This document shows positions 33,248-42,109 of a stretch of 64,000 nt of DNA, one piece after another. The position numbers were made by a program, and so were the translations under genes. The notes beneath the pieces are model-generated. The model was not told where the DNA came from. It saw only the letters and a program-made list of their open reading frames with translations, and made no database searches. Location: assembly GCF_048595595.1 (NCBI RefSeq), contig NZ_CP184347.1; one strand, given 5' to 3'. This stretch comes from Bacteroides pyogenes_A (lineage in GTDB: Bacteria > Bacteroidota > Bacteroidia > Bacteroidales > Bacteroidaceae). Position 1 is the first letter of the stretch. The number at the start of each line of letters is the position of its first letter.

Positions 33248-35185
33248 ATGAGAAAGAATCGTTTTCTTTATAACACTACCCTGTCACTTATAAGCAACCT
33301 GCTGTTGGTGATGGGGTGCTTTATTCTCTGCCGGATCGTATTTATCGCGGAGAATTACGGCGCATTCTCCGACTTGAGCATGGCACGCCTTCGGAGCATG
33401 TTCGGAGGAGGGCTGCTGTTCGACACCTCCGCCATCATCTATACCAATCTGCTTTATATCTTCCTGATGCTGATTCCTTTGCATCTTAAGGAGCATGCTG
33501 TCTATCAGAAAGTGACAAAAGGAATTTTTGTCGTTACCAACCTGATAGCCATTGTCATGAATCTGATGGATACCGTCTACTTTCAGTATACCCACCGAAG
33601 GACAACTGCTTCCGTTTTCAGCGAGTTTAAGCATGAAGGCAATCTCGGAGGAATCATGGGTACGGAACTGTTGAACCATTGGTATCTGACGTTGCTGGCC
33701 ATTGCCTTCGGTTACGCGTTGTTCAAGCTGTATCGTAAGCCGGAAGAAGTGCGCATAAAGTCTTTCCCGCTGTATTATGCCGTGCATTTGTTCACATTCG
33801 CGGCAGGTATCTATCTGTGTGTCGGAGGTATGCGCGGAGGCTTTACGGGCATGGTGCGCCCCATTACCATCAGCAACGCCAATAAGTATGTAGACCGCCC
33901 CATAGAAACCGGCATCGTGCTGAACACTCCTTTCTCTATTTACCGTACTTTCGGCAAGAAGCCGTTTAAAGTTCCTGCATACTTCGACAAAGAAAAAATG
34001 GAAACGCTGTATACTCCGGTTCACCTGCCTTCCGATTCTGCGGAATTCCGTCCGCTGAATGTGGTTGTCTTCATCCTCGAAAGTTTCAGCAAAGAGAATA
34101 GCGGTTTCCTGAACCGCGAAGCGGATAACGGAACCTATCAGGGGTTTACCCCTTTCCTTGATTCTTTGATGGCAGAGGGGCTTACCTTTAAGTATTCTTT
34201 CTCCAACGGAATGAAAAGCATCGATGGAATGCCTTCCGTTCTGTCGGGAATCCCCATGTTTGTAGAACCTTTCTTCCTGACTCCGGCTTCGCTGAACACC
34301 GTGTCCAGCATCGGTGGAGAACTGAGTAAGAAGGGATATTATACCGCTTTCTTCCATGGAGCCGATAACGGTTCCATGGGGTTCGAGGCTTACGCGCGTA
34401 CTGCCGGTTTCCCGCACTACTACGGTCGCACGGAATACAACGAAGCCAATCCGGGAAACGACGATTTCGACGGTCATTGGGGGATTTGGGACGAAAAGTT
34501 CTTTCAGTTCTATGCCAACACCTTGTCGACTTTCCGGCAACCGTTCGCCACTGCATTATTCAGCTTATCCTCACATCATCCGTTTGCCGTTCCGGCAGAG
34601 TATGAAGGGGCATTCCCGAAGGGAAACAAGCCCATTCGCCAATGCATCGCATACACCGATCACTCTCTAAAGCTGTTTTTTGAAAAAGCATCCAAAGAGG
34701 CGTGGTACAAGAATACGCTGTTTGTGTTTACCGCCGATCACACCAACTCTCCGGAGCGTCCGGAATATGAAACGGAATGCGGGCTTTTTTCCGTTCCGGT
34801 GGTCTTCTATCATCCGGGAAGCAACCTGAAAGGATTCAGAGAAGATGTGATTGCCCAGCAGATAGATATCATGCCTACGGTATTGGGATACTTGGGATAC
34901 GACAGACCTTATGTATCTTTCGGGTGCGATTTGCTGCGCACTCCGCCGGAAGAGACGTATGCAGTAAATTACATTAACGGAATCTATCAGTTTTTCAAGG
35001 GCGATTATCTGTTGCAGTTCGACGGGCAGAAGCCGGTGGCCTTGTATGCTTTTAAAACCGACAAGCTGCTGAAAGACAATTTACTGGGTAAAGTCGCGGT
35101 GCAACAGCCGATGGAGGAGGAGTTGAAAGCAATCATCCAGCAATATATGACGAGAATGAATGCCGACGAACTCATTGTAAAGTAA
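33248..35185 (+). CDS. LTA-synthase-like membrane sulfatase/phosphotransferase
   Basis: A 645-residue inner-membrane protein with about five N-terminal helices (to about residue 195) and a C-terminal periplasmic alkaline-phosphatase-fold domain. That domain has VVFILESFSKENSGF (metal Glu), FSNGMKSIDGMPSVLSGIP with the Ser/Thr nucleophile region, FFHGADNGSMGFEAYA and FTADHTN with the metal Asp-His. This is the layout of LtaS and its relatives, which transfer glycerol-phosphate, phosphoethanolamine or similar groups to surface lipids. Gram-negative Bacteroides lack lipoteichoic acid, so it probably decorates lipid A or another glycolipid; the substrate is unknown. It is likely co-transcribed with aspS. 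Confidence 0.88.
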   Translation: MRKNRFLYNTTLSLISNLLLVMGCFILCRIVFIAENYGAFSDLSMARLRSMFGGGLLFDTSAIIYTNLLYIFLMLIPLHLKEHAVYQKVTKGIFVVTNLIAIVMNLMDTVYFQYTHRRTTASVFSEFKHEGNLGGIMGTELLNHWYLTLLAIAFGYALFKLYRKPEEVRIKSFPLYYAVHLFTFAAGIYLCVGGMRGGFTGMVRPITISNANKYVDRPIETGIVLNTPFSIYRTFGKKPFKVPAYFDKEKMETLYTPVHLPSDSAEFRPLNVVVFILESFSKENSGFLNREADNGTYQGFTPFLDSLMAEGLTFKYSFSNGMKSIDGMPSVLSGIPMFVEPFFLTPASLNTVSSIGGELSKKGYYTAFFHGADNGSMGFEAYARTAGFPHYYGRTEYNEANPGNDDFDGHWGIWDEKFFQFYANTLSTFRQPFATALFSLSSHHPFAVPAEYEGAFPKGNKPIRQCIAYTDHSLKLFFEKASKEAWYKNTLFVFTADHTNSPERPEYETECGLFSVPVVFYHPGSNLKGFREDVIAQQIDIMPTVLGYLGYDRPYVSFGCDLLRTPPEETYAVNYINGIYQFFKGDYLLQFDGQKPVALYAFKTDKLLKDNLLGKVAVQQPMEEELKAIIQQYMTRMNADELIVK

Positions 35186-35218
35186 AGGGGAGGGCTTAAA
35201 AGAGACGCCATGCAAACA

Positions 35219-35260
35219 GGGCTTTGAAATCAAACATCATGATGTTTGATTTCAAAGCCC
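35219..35260. repeat. Perfect 42-bp palindrome
   Basis: The two 21-base arms (35219-35239 and 35240-35260) are exact reverse complements with no spacer. The outer part is GGGCTTTGAAA / TTTCAAAGCCC and the centre is CATCATGATG. It lies 34 bases after the sulfatase stop and runs straight into a tandem array whose units end with the same TTTCAAAGCCC. As RNA it could act as a terminator-like hairpin; as DNA it could form a cruciform. Confidence 0.95.
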
Positions 35261-35532
35261 GCCGTCTTTTTTTCAAAGCCCGCCGTCTTTTTTTCAAAGC
35301 CCGCCGTCTTTTTTTCAAAGCCCGCCGTCTTTTTTCAAAGCCCGCCGTCTTTTTTTCAAAGCCCGCCGTCTTTTTTTCAAAGCCCGCCGTCTTTTTTTCA
35401 AAGCCCGCCGTCTTTTTTTCAAAGCCCGCCGTCTTTTTTTCAAAGCCCGCCGTCTTTTTTTCAAAGCCCGCCGTCTTTTTTTCAAAGCCCGCCGTCTTTT
35501 TTTCAAAGCCCGCCGTCTTTTTTTCAAACGGC
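35261..35532. repeat. Tandem array of 13 units of 21 bp
   Basis: The unit is GCCGTC-T7-CAAAGCCC. Units begin at 35261, 35282, 35303, 35324, 35344, 35365, 35386, 35407, 35428, 35449, 35470, 35491 and 35512. All are 21 bases except the fourth (20, one T fewer), and the last ends CAAACGGC instead of CAAAGCCC. The period is a multiple of three, so long repetitive reading frames appear on both strands, but they are by-products: the 20-base unit shifts frame. The array fills the gap between two convergent genes, with only 15 bases left before the stop of the amidase gene. Confidence 0.97.
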
Positions 35533-35547
35533 AAAAGCCCCCGGGCG

Positions 35548-36432
35548 TTAATCGATAAACCGCTTCGTCAGCCCTTCGTAAGATTCGATTCGACGGTCGC
35601 GGAAGAAAGGCCACCAACGACGCACATTCTCCGAACGCTCCATGTCTATTTCGACAACCATGTTTTCCGGTTGCTCGTTTCCGGCTTGTGCCAGAATTTC
35701 CCCTTGAGGTCCTGCAACGAAACTATTGCCCCAAAACAGGATTCCGTTGGTTTGACGCGAAGGATCCGGCTCGTGCCCGACACGATTGACCGAAACAACC
35801 GGAAGCCCGTTGGCAACGGCATGTCCGCGTTGAGAGATAATCCATGCATCGATCTGGCGTGCTTTCTCTTCGTCGGTGTCGCTGCTTTCCCATCCGATGG
35901 CCGTAGGGTAGATTAAAATTTCGGCTCCTTTCAGTGCCATCAGGCGGGCCGCTTCCGGATACCACTGATCCCAGCATACCAATACGCCCAGTTTTCCCAC
36001 AGATGTCTGAATCGGTTCGAACCCGATATCTCCCGGAGTGAAATAAAACTTTTCGTAATATGCCGGATCGTCGGGGATGTGCATTTTACGATACTTTCCG
36101 GCCATGCTTCCGTCGCTGTCGAACACCACTGCCGTATTGTGGTACAAACCCGGAGCTCGCTTCTCGAAAAGAGAAGTGACGAGAACGATTTTGTGCATAG
36201 CCGCCAGCTCGGAGTAAAAGCCGGTGGAAGGGCCGGGGATGGGTTCGGCAAGGTCGAACAAGTCGGTATTCTCCGTCTGGCAGAAATACAGGGAGTTGTG
36301 CAGCTCCTGCAGTACAACCAGCTCGGCGCCGCGGGCCGCGCATTCTTCTATGTTCTTTGCCAGATTCCTCAGATTAGTCCGTATGTCTTCTGAATTGGAT
36401 TGTTGGATCAATCCTACTTTTATTTTTCTCAT
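35548..36432 (-). CDS. aguB: N-carbamoylputrescine amidohydrolase
   Basis: Nitrilase-family enzyme that hydrolyses N-carbamoylputrescine to putrescine, CO2 and ammonia. The catalytic triad is visible: E43 in LQELHNS, K116 in YRKMHIPDD and C153 in VCWDQWYPE. At 294 residues it is normal length. The agmatine deiminase gene lies 23 bases upstream on the same strand, so the two complete the arginine-agmatine-putrescine route after arginine decarboxylation (no decarboxylase gene in this window). The array of 21-bp repeats lies directly beyond its stop codon. Confidence 0.95.
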   Translation of the reverse strand: MRKIKVGLIQQSNSEDIRTNLRNLAKNIEECAARGAELVVLQELHNSLYFCQTENTDLFDLAEPIPGPSTGFYSELAAMHKIVLVTSLFEKRAPGLYHNTAVVFDSDGSMAGKYRKMHIPDDPAYYEKFYFTPGDIGFEPIQTSVGKLGVLVCWDQWYPEAARLMALKGAEILIYPTAIGWESSDTDEEKARQIDAWIISQRGHAVANGLPVVSVNRVGHEPDPSRQTNGILFWGNSFVAGPQGEILAQAGNEQPENMVVEIDMERSENVRRWWPFFRDRRIESYEGLTKRFID

Positions 36433-36455
36433 GATGAATAACTGTTTTTATATGG

Positions 36456-37571
36456 TCATTTAATCACTCCCTGCGGATATTGCATTGTGATACAGTGCAG
36501 AGAACCGTGTTGTTTGATCAGGGCGCAGCAGTCTATGCCTACTATCCGGTGCTTGGGGAATGCTTGCTGCAACACTTCACCCGCTTCCTTGTCGTTTTCC
36601 GGCTGATTGTATGTGGGATAAAGCACGGTTCCGTTCAGAATCAGGAAGTTGGCGTACGTGGCAGGAAGCCGTTCTCCCTTTTCTTCTATTTTGTCGGCCA
36701 TAGGCAACGGCAACAGCCGGTAAGGCTCGCCCGCCAATGTGCGGAAAGTTTTCAGCTGTTCTTCCATGGCCTGCAACGCCTCGTAATGTTCGTCTTCGGG
36801 GTCGGAGCACTTCACATAGGCAATGGTGTCGGTGGAGCAGAAGCGCGCCAGCGTGTCGATATGGCTGTCTGTGTCGTCTCCCGCCAGATACCCGTGATCC
36901 AACCAGAGAACCTGCTGCAGATGGAAAGTCGACTTCAGGTATTCTTCTATCTCCACCCGGTTCATTTGTCCGTTCCGGTTGGGAGAAAGGAGACATTCGG
37001 AAGTGGTAAGAAGAGTTCCCATTCCGTCGCTTTCTACAGATCCGCCTTCGAGGACGAATCCGAGACGGTTGACGTAATGCCCGTGCAGCATGCCGGCTTT
37101 TACGGCACGGCGTGTGATTTGATTGTCCATATCGCAGGCGAATTTAAGTCCCCAGCCATTGAAGGTAAAGTCGAGCAGGGAAGGAGTGCCTCCGTCTATC
37201 ATCGTGATGGCGCCGTGGTCGCGTGCCCACGTGTCGTTCGAAGTGCATTCCAGAAAGCGGACATTGCTCATGTTTACCTTGCCGGCGATCTGTTTTTTTA
37301 CTTCTTCCGGTTCGGGAGTCACAATCAGTAGCAATTCGCGTGCGGCAATTTCCCGGGCTATGTGTACGAAACATTCCTGCACTTCCTCCAACATATAGTT
37401 CCAGTCGGTGCCGGCATGCGGCCATGTCAACTGCACGCCGCTTTGCGGATGCCATTCGGCAGGCAGGTGAGGCGATCTCATTTCTACCTGCTCATAGATT
37501 GTTTTTCTGAAATCCAGCTGTAATTCTTTTTCCGAACGAATCACAAGAGGATAGCCTACGTTGATTCCCAT
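36456..37571 (-). CDS. aguA: Agmatine deiminase
   Basis: Converts agmatine to N-carbamoylputrescine and ammonia in the cytoplasm. Family marks are LPAEWHPQSGVQLTWPHAGTDWNYML, NDTWARDHGAIT, FNGWGLKF, LEGGSVESDGMGTLLTT, DDTDSHIDTLARF, and the catalytic cysteine in GSLHCITMQYP near the end. With the ATG at 37571 it has 371 residues; starting at the ATG at 37481 (MRSPHLPAEW) gives 341, closer to the family norm. The upstream ATG has an A-rich leader typical of this organism, so I keep it, with some doubt. Operon with aguB. Confidence 0.94.
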   Translation of the reverse strand: MGINVGYPLVIRSEKELQLDFRKTIYEQVEMRSPHLPAEWHPQSGVQLTWPHAGTDWNYMLEEVQECFVHIAREIAARELLLIVTPEPEEVKKQIAGKVNMSNVRFLECTSNDTWARDHGAITMIDGGTPSLLDFTFNGWGLKFACDMDNQITRRAVKAGMLHGHYVNRLGFVLEGGSVESDGMGTLLTTSECLLSPNRNGQMNRVEIEEYLKSTFHLQQVLWLDHGYLAGDDTDSHIDTLARFCSTDTIAYVKCSDPEDEHYEALQAMEEQLKTFRTLAGEPYRLLPLPMADKIEEKGERLPATYANFLILNGTVLYPTYNQPENDKEAGEVLQQAFPKHRIVGIDCCALIKQHGSLHCITMQYPQGVIK

Positions 37572-37684
37572 ATTCGTTTTTTAAGTTTTTATTATTTACT
37601 AATGCGACACCCGGCACAATTTATCGCCATCCCCTTATCTCATCGCTTTCTTTATGACAACGGCAGCAACGGCCGATGCCTTGT

Positions 37685-38215
37685 TTATCCCTTAGGTTGT
37701 CTGTCGAAAAACGGATTTTTCGACGATACGCTCACCGGAATGGCCATAACTGTTTTGCAGTCTTTCAACCAGTTTAAACGCTGTGCCGCCAATCCCGCCG
37801 AGAACATGACACGGGTATCTGCACGCATATCGGCTGCCATGGCGCATGCCGATCCGATAGCAATGCCCACGTCGATGCTGTTGAGCGCGCAAGGCACGTT
37901 TTCCGTACGTCCCGTGCAGGTGGGAAAGCCGCAGTGACCGCAATTCAATCCCTGTGCCTGTTCTTTCGTGCCTATTAACACAATACATTCGGCATTCAAT
38001 ATGTTGTCGGCATCACGAAGGAAAAACTTCATACCGTGCTCTTCCGTCATTTCTATCATCTTGTCCGATAGTTTTTTAATCTCATCTCCCGTTATCATCG
38101 CCACTTCGATGATATCGACTCCCTTCGCTTTCGGGGCGGTACGCGCGGCAGTCATCATCTGCCGGGCTATTTGCAGTACGTGTTCGTGCCGGGTGTCCCT
38201 TTCGTTGGATATCAT
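37685..38215 (-). CDS. DUF2148 ferredoxin-like domain protein
   Basis: A 176-residue cytoplasmic protein of family DUF2148, likely an iron-sulfur protein. The C-rich core reads NCGHCGFPTCTGRTENVPCALNSIDVGIAIGSA, with four closely spaced cysteines, and the N-terminal part has AARTAPKAKGVDIIEVAMITGDE. Function is not established; the fold suggests electron transfer. It is a single gene; aguA's start lies 113 bases away and the next gene is divergent. Confidence 0.85.
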   Translation of the reverse strand: MISNERDTRHEHVLQIARQMMTAARTAPKAKGVDIIEVAMITGDEIKKLSDKMIEMTEEHGMKFFLRDADNILNAECIVLIGTKEQAQGLNCGHCGFPTCTGRTENVPCALNSIDVGIAIGSACAMAADMRADTRVMFSAGLAAQRLNWLKDCKTVMAIPVSVSSKNPFFDRQPKG

Positions 38216-38267
38216 GTTTTTATTGAATTAAATAGTGAGGCAAAGATAACGTTTTTCAATAAAATAG

Positions 38268-38275
38268 TACCTTTG
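38268..38275 (+). promoter_or_regulatory. -7 box for the YbbL-like ABC operon
   Basis: TACCTTTG followed by CCGCG. Transcription would start near 38282, after the GTG at 38280, which supports the ATG at 38301 as the true start of the next gene. Confidence 0.55.
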
Positions 38276-38300
38276 CCGCGTGGAAAGAATTGAAAATGCT

Positions 38301-38921
38301 ATGTTATATATAAATAACGCTTGTATAACTTTGGGAACGGAAGTACTGTTTTCCGGATTTACAATGCGTCTGAAAAAAGGTGAAACGGCGTGTATCGCAG
38401 GCGAGTCCGGTTGCGGCAAAACATCGCTGTTGAACGCCGTCATGGGCTTTGTTCCCCTAACGGAAGGAACCATTACCGTAGGAGGTACCCTGCTCGATAA
38501 GACCACTGTCGACGTTGTTCGCAGGCAGATTGCATGGATACCCCAAGAGTTGGCGCTTCCGTTCGAGTGGGTCAAAGAGATGGCAACTCTTCCGTTCCGG
38601 CTCAAAGTGAACCGCGACGTCCCGTTCTCCGAAGAAAGGCTGTTTCGCTATTTCGACGAATTGGGATTGGAACAGGAGTTGTATCATAAACGTGTGAACG
38701 AAGTTTCCGGCGGTCAACGCCAACGCATCATGCTGGCGGTGGTAGCCATGCTCGACAAACCATTGATCGTCATCGACGAACCGACATCGGCTTTGGATGC
38801 CGGATCGACAGAAAGGGTCCTTTCCTTTTTCCGGCGGCAGGCGGAGAGGGGAGCAGCCGTTTTGGCAGTGTCGCACGATAAGGATTTTGCTGCGGGATGC
38901 CATCTTTTAATCGAATTATAA
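38301..38921 (+). CDS. ABC transporter ATPase, YbbL/FetA-like
   Basis: A 206-residue cytoplasmic ABC ATPase. Walker A GESGCGKT is at about residues 34-41, the signature EVSGGQRQRIML and Walker B PLIVIDEPTSALDAGS are intact, and the switch region is AVSHDKD. It resembles YbbL (FetA), whose pair YbbL/YbbM has been linked to iron export and peroxide resistance. The permease YbbM-like gene follows 16 bases later. Start chosen at the ATG because the -7 box at 38268-38275 places the transcript start downstream of the possible GTG at 38280. Confidence 0.88.
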   Translation: MLYINNACITLGTEVLFSGFTMRLKKGETACIAGESGCGKTSLLNAVMGFVPLTEGTITVGGTLLDKTTVDVVRRQIAWIPQELALPFEWVKEMATLPFRLKVNRDVPFSEERLFRYFDELGLEQELYHKRVNEVSGGQRQRIMLAVVAMLDKPLIVIDEPTSALDAGSTERVLSFFRRQAERGAAVLAVSHDKDFAAGCHLLIEL

Positions 38922-38937
38922 ATCAATAAAGAAGATA

Positions 38938-39732
38938 GTGGGAACCATCGATATTTCTTATTTCAACTTGTTTACGGGCCTGTTATTGCTCGTCATTCCT
39001 TTTTTCTACCTTTGGAAATTTAAAACGGGCTTGTTGAAGCCGGCTGTCATAGGTACGCTGCGAATGATTGTCCAGTTGTTTCTGATCGGTATGTATCTGA
39101 AATATCTGTTTCTATGGAACAATCCCTGGATTAATTTTCTGTGGGTAATCGTGATGGTCTTTGTGGCGGGACAGACCGCCCTGGTGCGCACCCGGCTCAA
39201 ACGGAGCATTTTGTTGATTCCCGTCTCGGTGGGGTTTCTTTGCAGCGTGTTGCTGGTGGGAATGTATTTCATTGTAATTGTACTTCGTCCGGACAATATT
39301 TTCGATGCCCAATACTTAATTCCGATTTTCGGTATTCTGATGGGCAATATGCTGTCGAGCAACGTTATTGCGCTGAATATCTATTATAGCGGGTTGAAGC
39401 GCGAGCAACAGCTTTACTCTTATCTCTTGGGCAACGGAGCCACTCGTCAGGAAGCGCAGGCGCCGTTTATCAGGCAAGCTATTATCAAATCGTTCAGCCC
39501 GTTGATAGCCAATATTGCCGTCATGGGATTGGTGGCTTTGCCCGGAACCATGATCGGACAGATATTGGGCGGAAGCAGTCCGAACGTTGCAATCAAATAT
39601 CAGATGATGATTATGGTGATAACCTTTACTGCCTCTATGCTGTCGCTGATGATTACCATCTCGCTGGCTTCGCGCAAGTCGTTCGACGCATACGGCAAAT
39701 TGTTGCAGGTAACCGGTGAGAGTAAAAGATGA
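38938..39732 (+). CDS. ABC transporter permease, YbbM/FetB-like
   Basis: A 264-residue membrane protein with a GTG start and about seven helices. The family signature GNMLSSNVIALNIYYSGLKRE is at about residues 136-156, followed by GATRQEAQAPFIRQAIIKSF and VALPGTMIGQILGGSSPNVAIKYQ, all typical of YbbM (FetB). With the preceding ATPase it forms a transporter, likely for iron, though the substrate is inferred from relatives. It overlaps the small downstream gene by four bases. Confidence 0.9.
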   Translation: MGTIDISYFNLFTGLLLLVIPFFYLWKFKTGLLKPAVIGTLRMIVQLFLIGMYLKYLFLWNNPWINFLWVIVMVFVAGQTALVRTRLKRSILLIPVSVGFLCSVLLVGMYFIVIVLRPDNIFDAQYLIPIFGILMGNMLSSNVIALNIYYSGLKREQQLYSYLLGNGATRQEAQAPFIRQAIIKSFSPLIANIAVMGLVALPGTMIGQILGGSSPNVAIKYQMMIMVITFTASMLSLMITISLASRKSFDAYGKLLQVTGESKR

Positions 39733-40022
39733 ATTTGGAAGAACTGATTCTGAAAGAAGTGGCGGAGATTCATCTCCCGGGCTTTTTTGTTACGGTAGAC
39801 TTCTCCGCGACAGGCTGTGAACTCCCGCAGCATATCGAGGCTTTTTTGAAAGAAAAGCGCGAATCCATTCTTCGCGGATCGCACGTGCGTAAGTTTGTAT
39901 ATAAAGAAACGGGCTGGAGACTGATTTTCACTTTCTTCCCGACCGACCGTGTTGTGGATGAACGCTATGCGATGAAGAATAAAGTTTGGATGAAAAAAAA
40001 TGAATCTGATAAAAAACAATAA
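39729..40022 (+). CDS. Small conserved-looking protein of the YbbLM operon
   Basis: A 97-residue soluble protein with no recognised domain; it contains the segments LILKEVAEIHLPGFFVTVDFSATGCE, HIEAFLKEKRESILRGSHVRKFVYKETGWRLIFTFFP and a basic tail. Its ATG overlaps the permease stop by four bases, which argues that it is real and translated with the transporter. Role unknown. Confidence 0.65.
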   Translation: MNLEELILKEVAEIHLPGFFVTVDFSATGCELPQHIEAFLKEKRESILRGSHVRKFVYKETGWRLIFTFFPTDRVVDERYAMKNKVWMKKNESDKKQ

Positions 40023-40050
40023 GAAAATTCTTATTCTTACTTATTTTGAG

Positions 40051-40058
40051 TATATTTG
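40051..40058 (+). promoter_or_regulatory. -7 box for the Nif3-like gene
   Basis: TATATTTG followed by CACTC; the ATG at 40080 is 21 bases on. This excludes the TTG at 40056 as a start. Confidence 0.5.
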
Positions 40059-40079
40059 CACTCAAATTTTCTGCAAAGA

Positions 40080-41174
40080 ATGAAAATTAAGGAAATAGTA
40101 AGCGCCCTTGAAAGGTTCGCGCCTCTGCCATTGCAAGACGGATTCGATAATGCCGGCCTGCAAATCGGATTGACAGATGCGGAAGCAACAGGGGCTTTGT
40201 TGTGTCTTGACGTTACCGAAGCTGTGTTGGACGAAGCTATCGCGTTGGGATACAACCTTGTCATTGCGCACCATCCGCTCATGTTTAAAGGGTGCAAGTC
40301 CATCACAGGCAAAGACTACGTGGAGCGCTGCATATTGAAAGCGATAAAAAACGATATCGTGGTATATGCCATGCACACCAATCTGGATAATGCGCAAAAT
40401 GGCGTGAATTTTAAAATAGCCGAAAAGATCGGATTGAAGAATTTACGTGTATTGGCTCCCAAGGAAAACAGCTTGCTCAAACTGGTCACTTTTGTTCCCG
40501 TCGCAGAGGCAGACAAGGTGCGTCGGGCTCTCTTTGCTGCCGGATGCGGAAACATCGGCAATTACGACTCGTGCAGCTACAATTCGGAGGGAGAGGGTAC
40601 ATTCCGGGCAAACGCAGGAGCCCGCCCTTTCTGTGGAGAAATAGGGGAGTTGCATTGTGAATCGGAAATCCGGATAGAAACGATTCTTCCGGTTTACAAA
40701 GAAAGAGAAGCCGTGAAGGCTTTGCTGAACGCCCATCCTTACGAGGAACCGGCTTTCGATCTGTATCCTTTGAAGAACGACTGGAAACAGATGGGAGCAG
40801 GGCTTGTAGGCGAGTTGGAAGAACCCGAGACAGAACTCGAGTTTCTGAAACGGATAAAACGGATATTTGAGGTGGAGTGCCTGCGTCACAATAAGTTGTC
40901 GGGCAGAGAAATAGAAAAAGTAGCCCTTTGCGGAGGAGCCGGCGCTTTCTTGCTTCCGGAGGCGATTCGTTCGGGAGCGGATGTGTTCATCACCGGAGAA
41001 ATCAAATATCACGATTATTTCGGACGTGAAGAGGAAATTCTGATGGCGGAAATCGGCCATTACGAAAGCGAACAGTATACAAAAGAAATCTTTTATTCCA
41101 TAATTCGGGATTTATTTCCTAATTTTGCGCTCCAATTGAGTAAAATAAATACGAATCCTATAAAATACTTATAA
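40080..41174 (+). CDS. Nif3-like dinuclear metal centre protein
   Basis: A 364-residue member of the NIF3/YbgI family, which forms hexamers with a two-metal site. N-terminal MKIKEIVSALERFAPLPLQDGFDNAGLQIG and NLVIAHHPLMFKGCKSI carry the conserved metal ligands (His-His), DVFITGEIKYHDYF another, and AEIGHYESEQ the late His-Glu pair. The middle has the long insert found in Bacteroidetes/Firmicutes forms (residues about 120-240). Possible cyclohydrolase-like activity has been proposed for the family; no clear function. It lies two bases before the zinc-ribbon gene. Confidence 0.9.
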   Translation: MKIKEIVSALERFAPLPLQDGFDNAGLQIGLTDAEATGALLCLDVTEAVLDEAIALGYNLVIAHHPLMFKGCKSITGKDYVERCILKAIKNDIVVYAMHTNLDNAQNGVNFKIAEKIGLKNLRVLAPKENSLLKLVTFVPVAEADKVRRALFAAGCGNIGNYDSCSYNSEGEGTFRANAGARPFCGEIGELHCESEIRIETILPVYKEREAVKALLNAHPYEEPAFDLYPLKNDWKQMGAGLVGELEEPETELEFLKRIKRIFEVECLRHNKLSGREIEKVALCGGAGAFLLPEAIRSGADVFITGEIKYHDYFGREEEILMAEIGHYESEQYTKEIFYSIIRDLFPNFALQLSKINTNPIKYL

Positions 41175-41176
41175 AA

Positions 41177-42004
41177 ATGGCTAGAGAAGCGAAAAAAGAT
41201 CCGAGTGATTTGACGGTGGAACAGAAGCTGAAGACTCTGTTCCAGTTACAGACGATGTTGTCGAAGATTGATGAAATCAAGACTTTGCGGGGTGAACTTC
41301 CGTTGGAGGTGCAGGACCTTGAAGACGAAATTGCCGGTTTAAGCACCCGTATCGATAAAATTAAAGCCGAAGCAGAAGAACTGAGATCCGGCATCTCCGG
41401 TAAAAAACTGGATATTGAGACGGCAAAGGCTTCTGTAGAAAAGTATAAATCGCAACAAGATAACGTTCGTAACAATCGTGAGTATGACTTCTTGACTAAA
41501 GAGATCGAATTTCAGAATCTGGAAATCGAATTGAGCGAAAAAAGAATCAAGGAATTTACTGCGGAAAAAGAAGAGAAAGAAGCTGAAATCGTGAAAAACG
41601 AACAGCTACTTGAAGAGCGCAAAAAGGACCTTGATGAGAAGAAAGGCGAGCTGGACGAAATTATCTCCGAGACAAAGCAAGAGGAAGAAAAACTCAGGGA
41701 TAAGACCAAAGATCTGGAAACTAAAATAGAAGCGCGTTTGCTGCAATCGTTCAAACGCATCCGCAAGAACTCCCGCAACGGATTGGGCATTGTATATGTA
41801 CAACGCGATGCTTGCGGTGGTTGTTTTAATAAAATTCCGCCTCAGAGGCAATTGGATATCCGTTCTCGTAAGAAAGTGATCGTATGCGAATACTGCGGAC
41901 GTATCATGATTGACCCGGAATTGGCGGGAATACGGAGTGAAGCGAAGGCGGAATCAGCGCCAACTACTACGAAAAGATCGATCAGAAGAAAATCTGCCGA
42001 GTGA
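41177..42004 (+). CDS. Coiled-coil protein with C4-type zinc ribbon
   Basis: A 275-residue cytoplasmic protein, mostly long coiled coil (about residues 20-200, rich in E/K/L), then a zinc ribbon with CGGCF and CEYCGRIM. This is the C4-type zinc-ribbon family (CT398-like), widespread and of uncertain role. It is transcribed with the Nif3-like gene, two bases apart, as in many bacteria. A hairpin at 42077-42105 may end the transcript. Confidence 0.88.
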   Translation: MAREAKKDPSDLTVEQKLKTLFQLQTMLSKIDEIKTLRGELPLEVQDLEDEIAGLSTRIDKIKAEAEELRSGISGKKLDIETAKASVEKYKSQQDNVRNNREYDFLTKEIEFQNLEIELSEKRIKEFTAEKEEKEAEIVKNEQLLEERKKDLDEKKGELDEIISETKQEEEKLRDKTKDLETKIEARLLQSFKRIRKNSRNGLGIVYVQRDACGGCFNKIPPQRQLDIRSRKKVIVCEYCGRIMIDPELAGIRSEAKAESAPTTTKRSIRRKSAE

Positions 42005-42076
42005 AAACAGGCGGTTGGAAGGGATTAAATCAATAATTTTTTAGGGAATATCCCATTTTGTGTAAATAGAAATTTG

Positions 42077-42109
42077 CAGGATTCAGGTGTTATACTTGAA
42101 TCCTGTTTT
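42077..42109 (+). terminator. Probable terminator after the zinc-ribbon gene
   Basis: CAGGATTCA (42077-42085) pairs with TGAATCCTG (42097-42105), followed by TTTT. It lies about 70 bases after the stop codon. The rest of the gap up to 42431 is AT-rich with no gene I can support. Confidence 0.5.

Noticed and set aside
33284..34540. Long minus-strand frame (418 codons) opposite the sulfatase gene.
   Set aside because: It lies entirely inside a well-supported gene on the other strand and shows no domain.
35261..35532. CRISPR array.
   Set aside because: The units follow each other directly with no variable spacers, are 21 bases long, and no cas genes are nearby.
35196..35617. Long repetitive frames on both strands through the 21-bp array (such as repeats of KKTAGFE or SKPAVFF).
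   Set aside because: They arise because 21 is a multiple of three; the 20-base unit breaks the frame and the composition is not protein-like.
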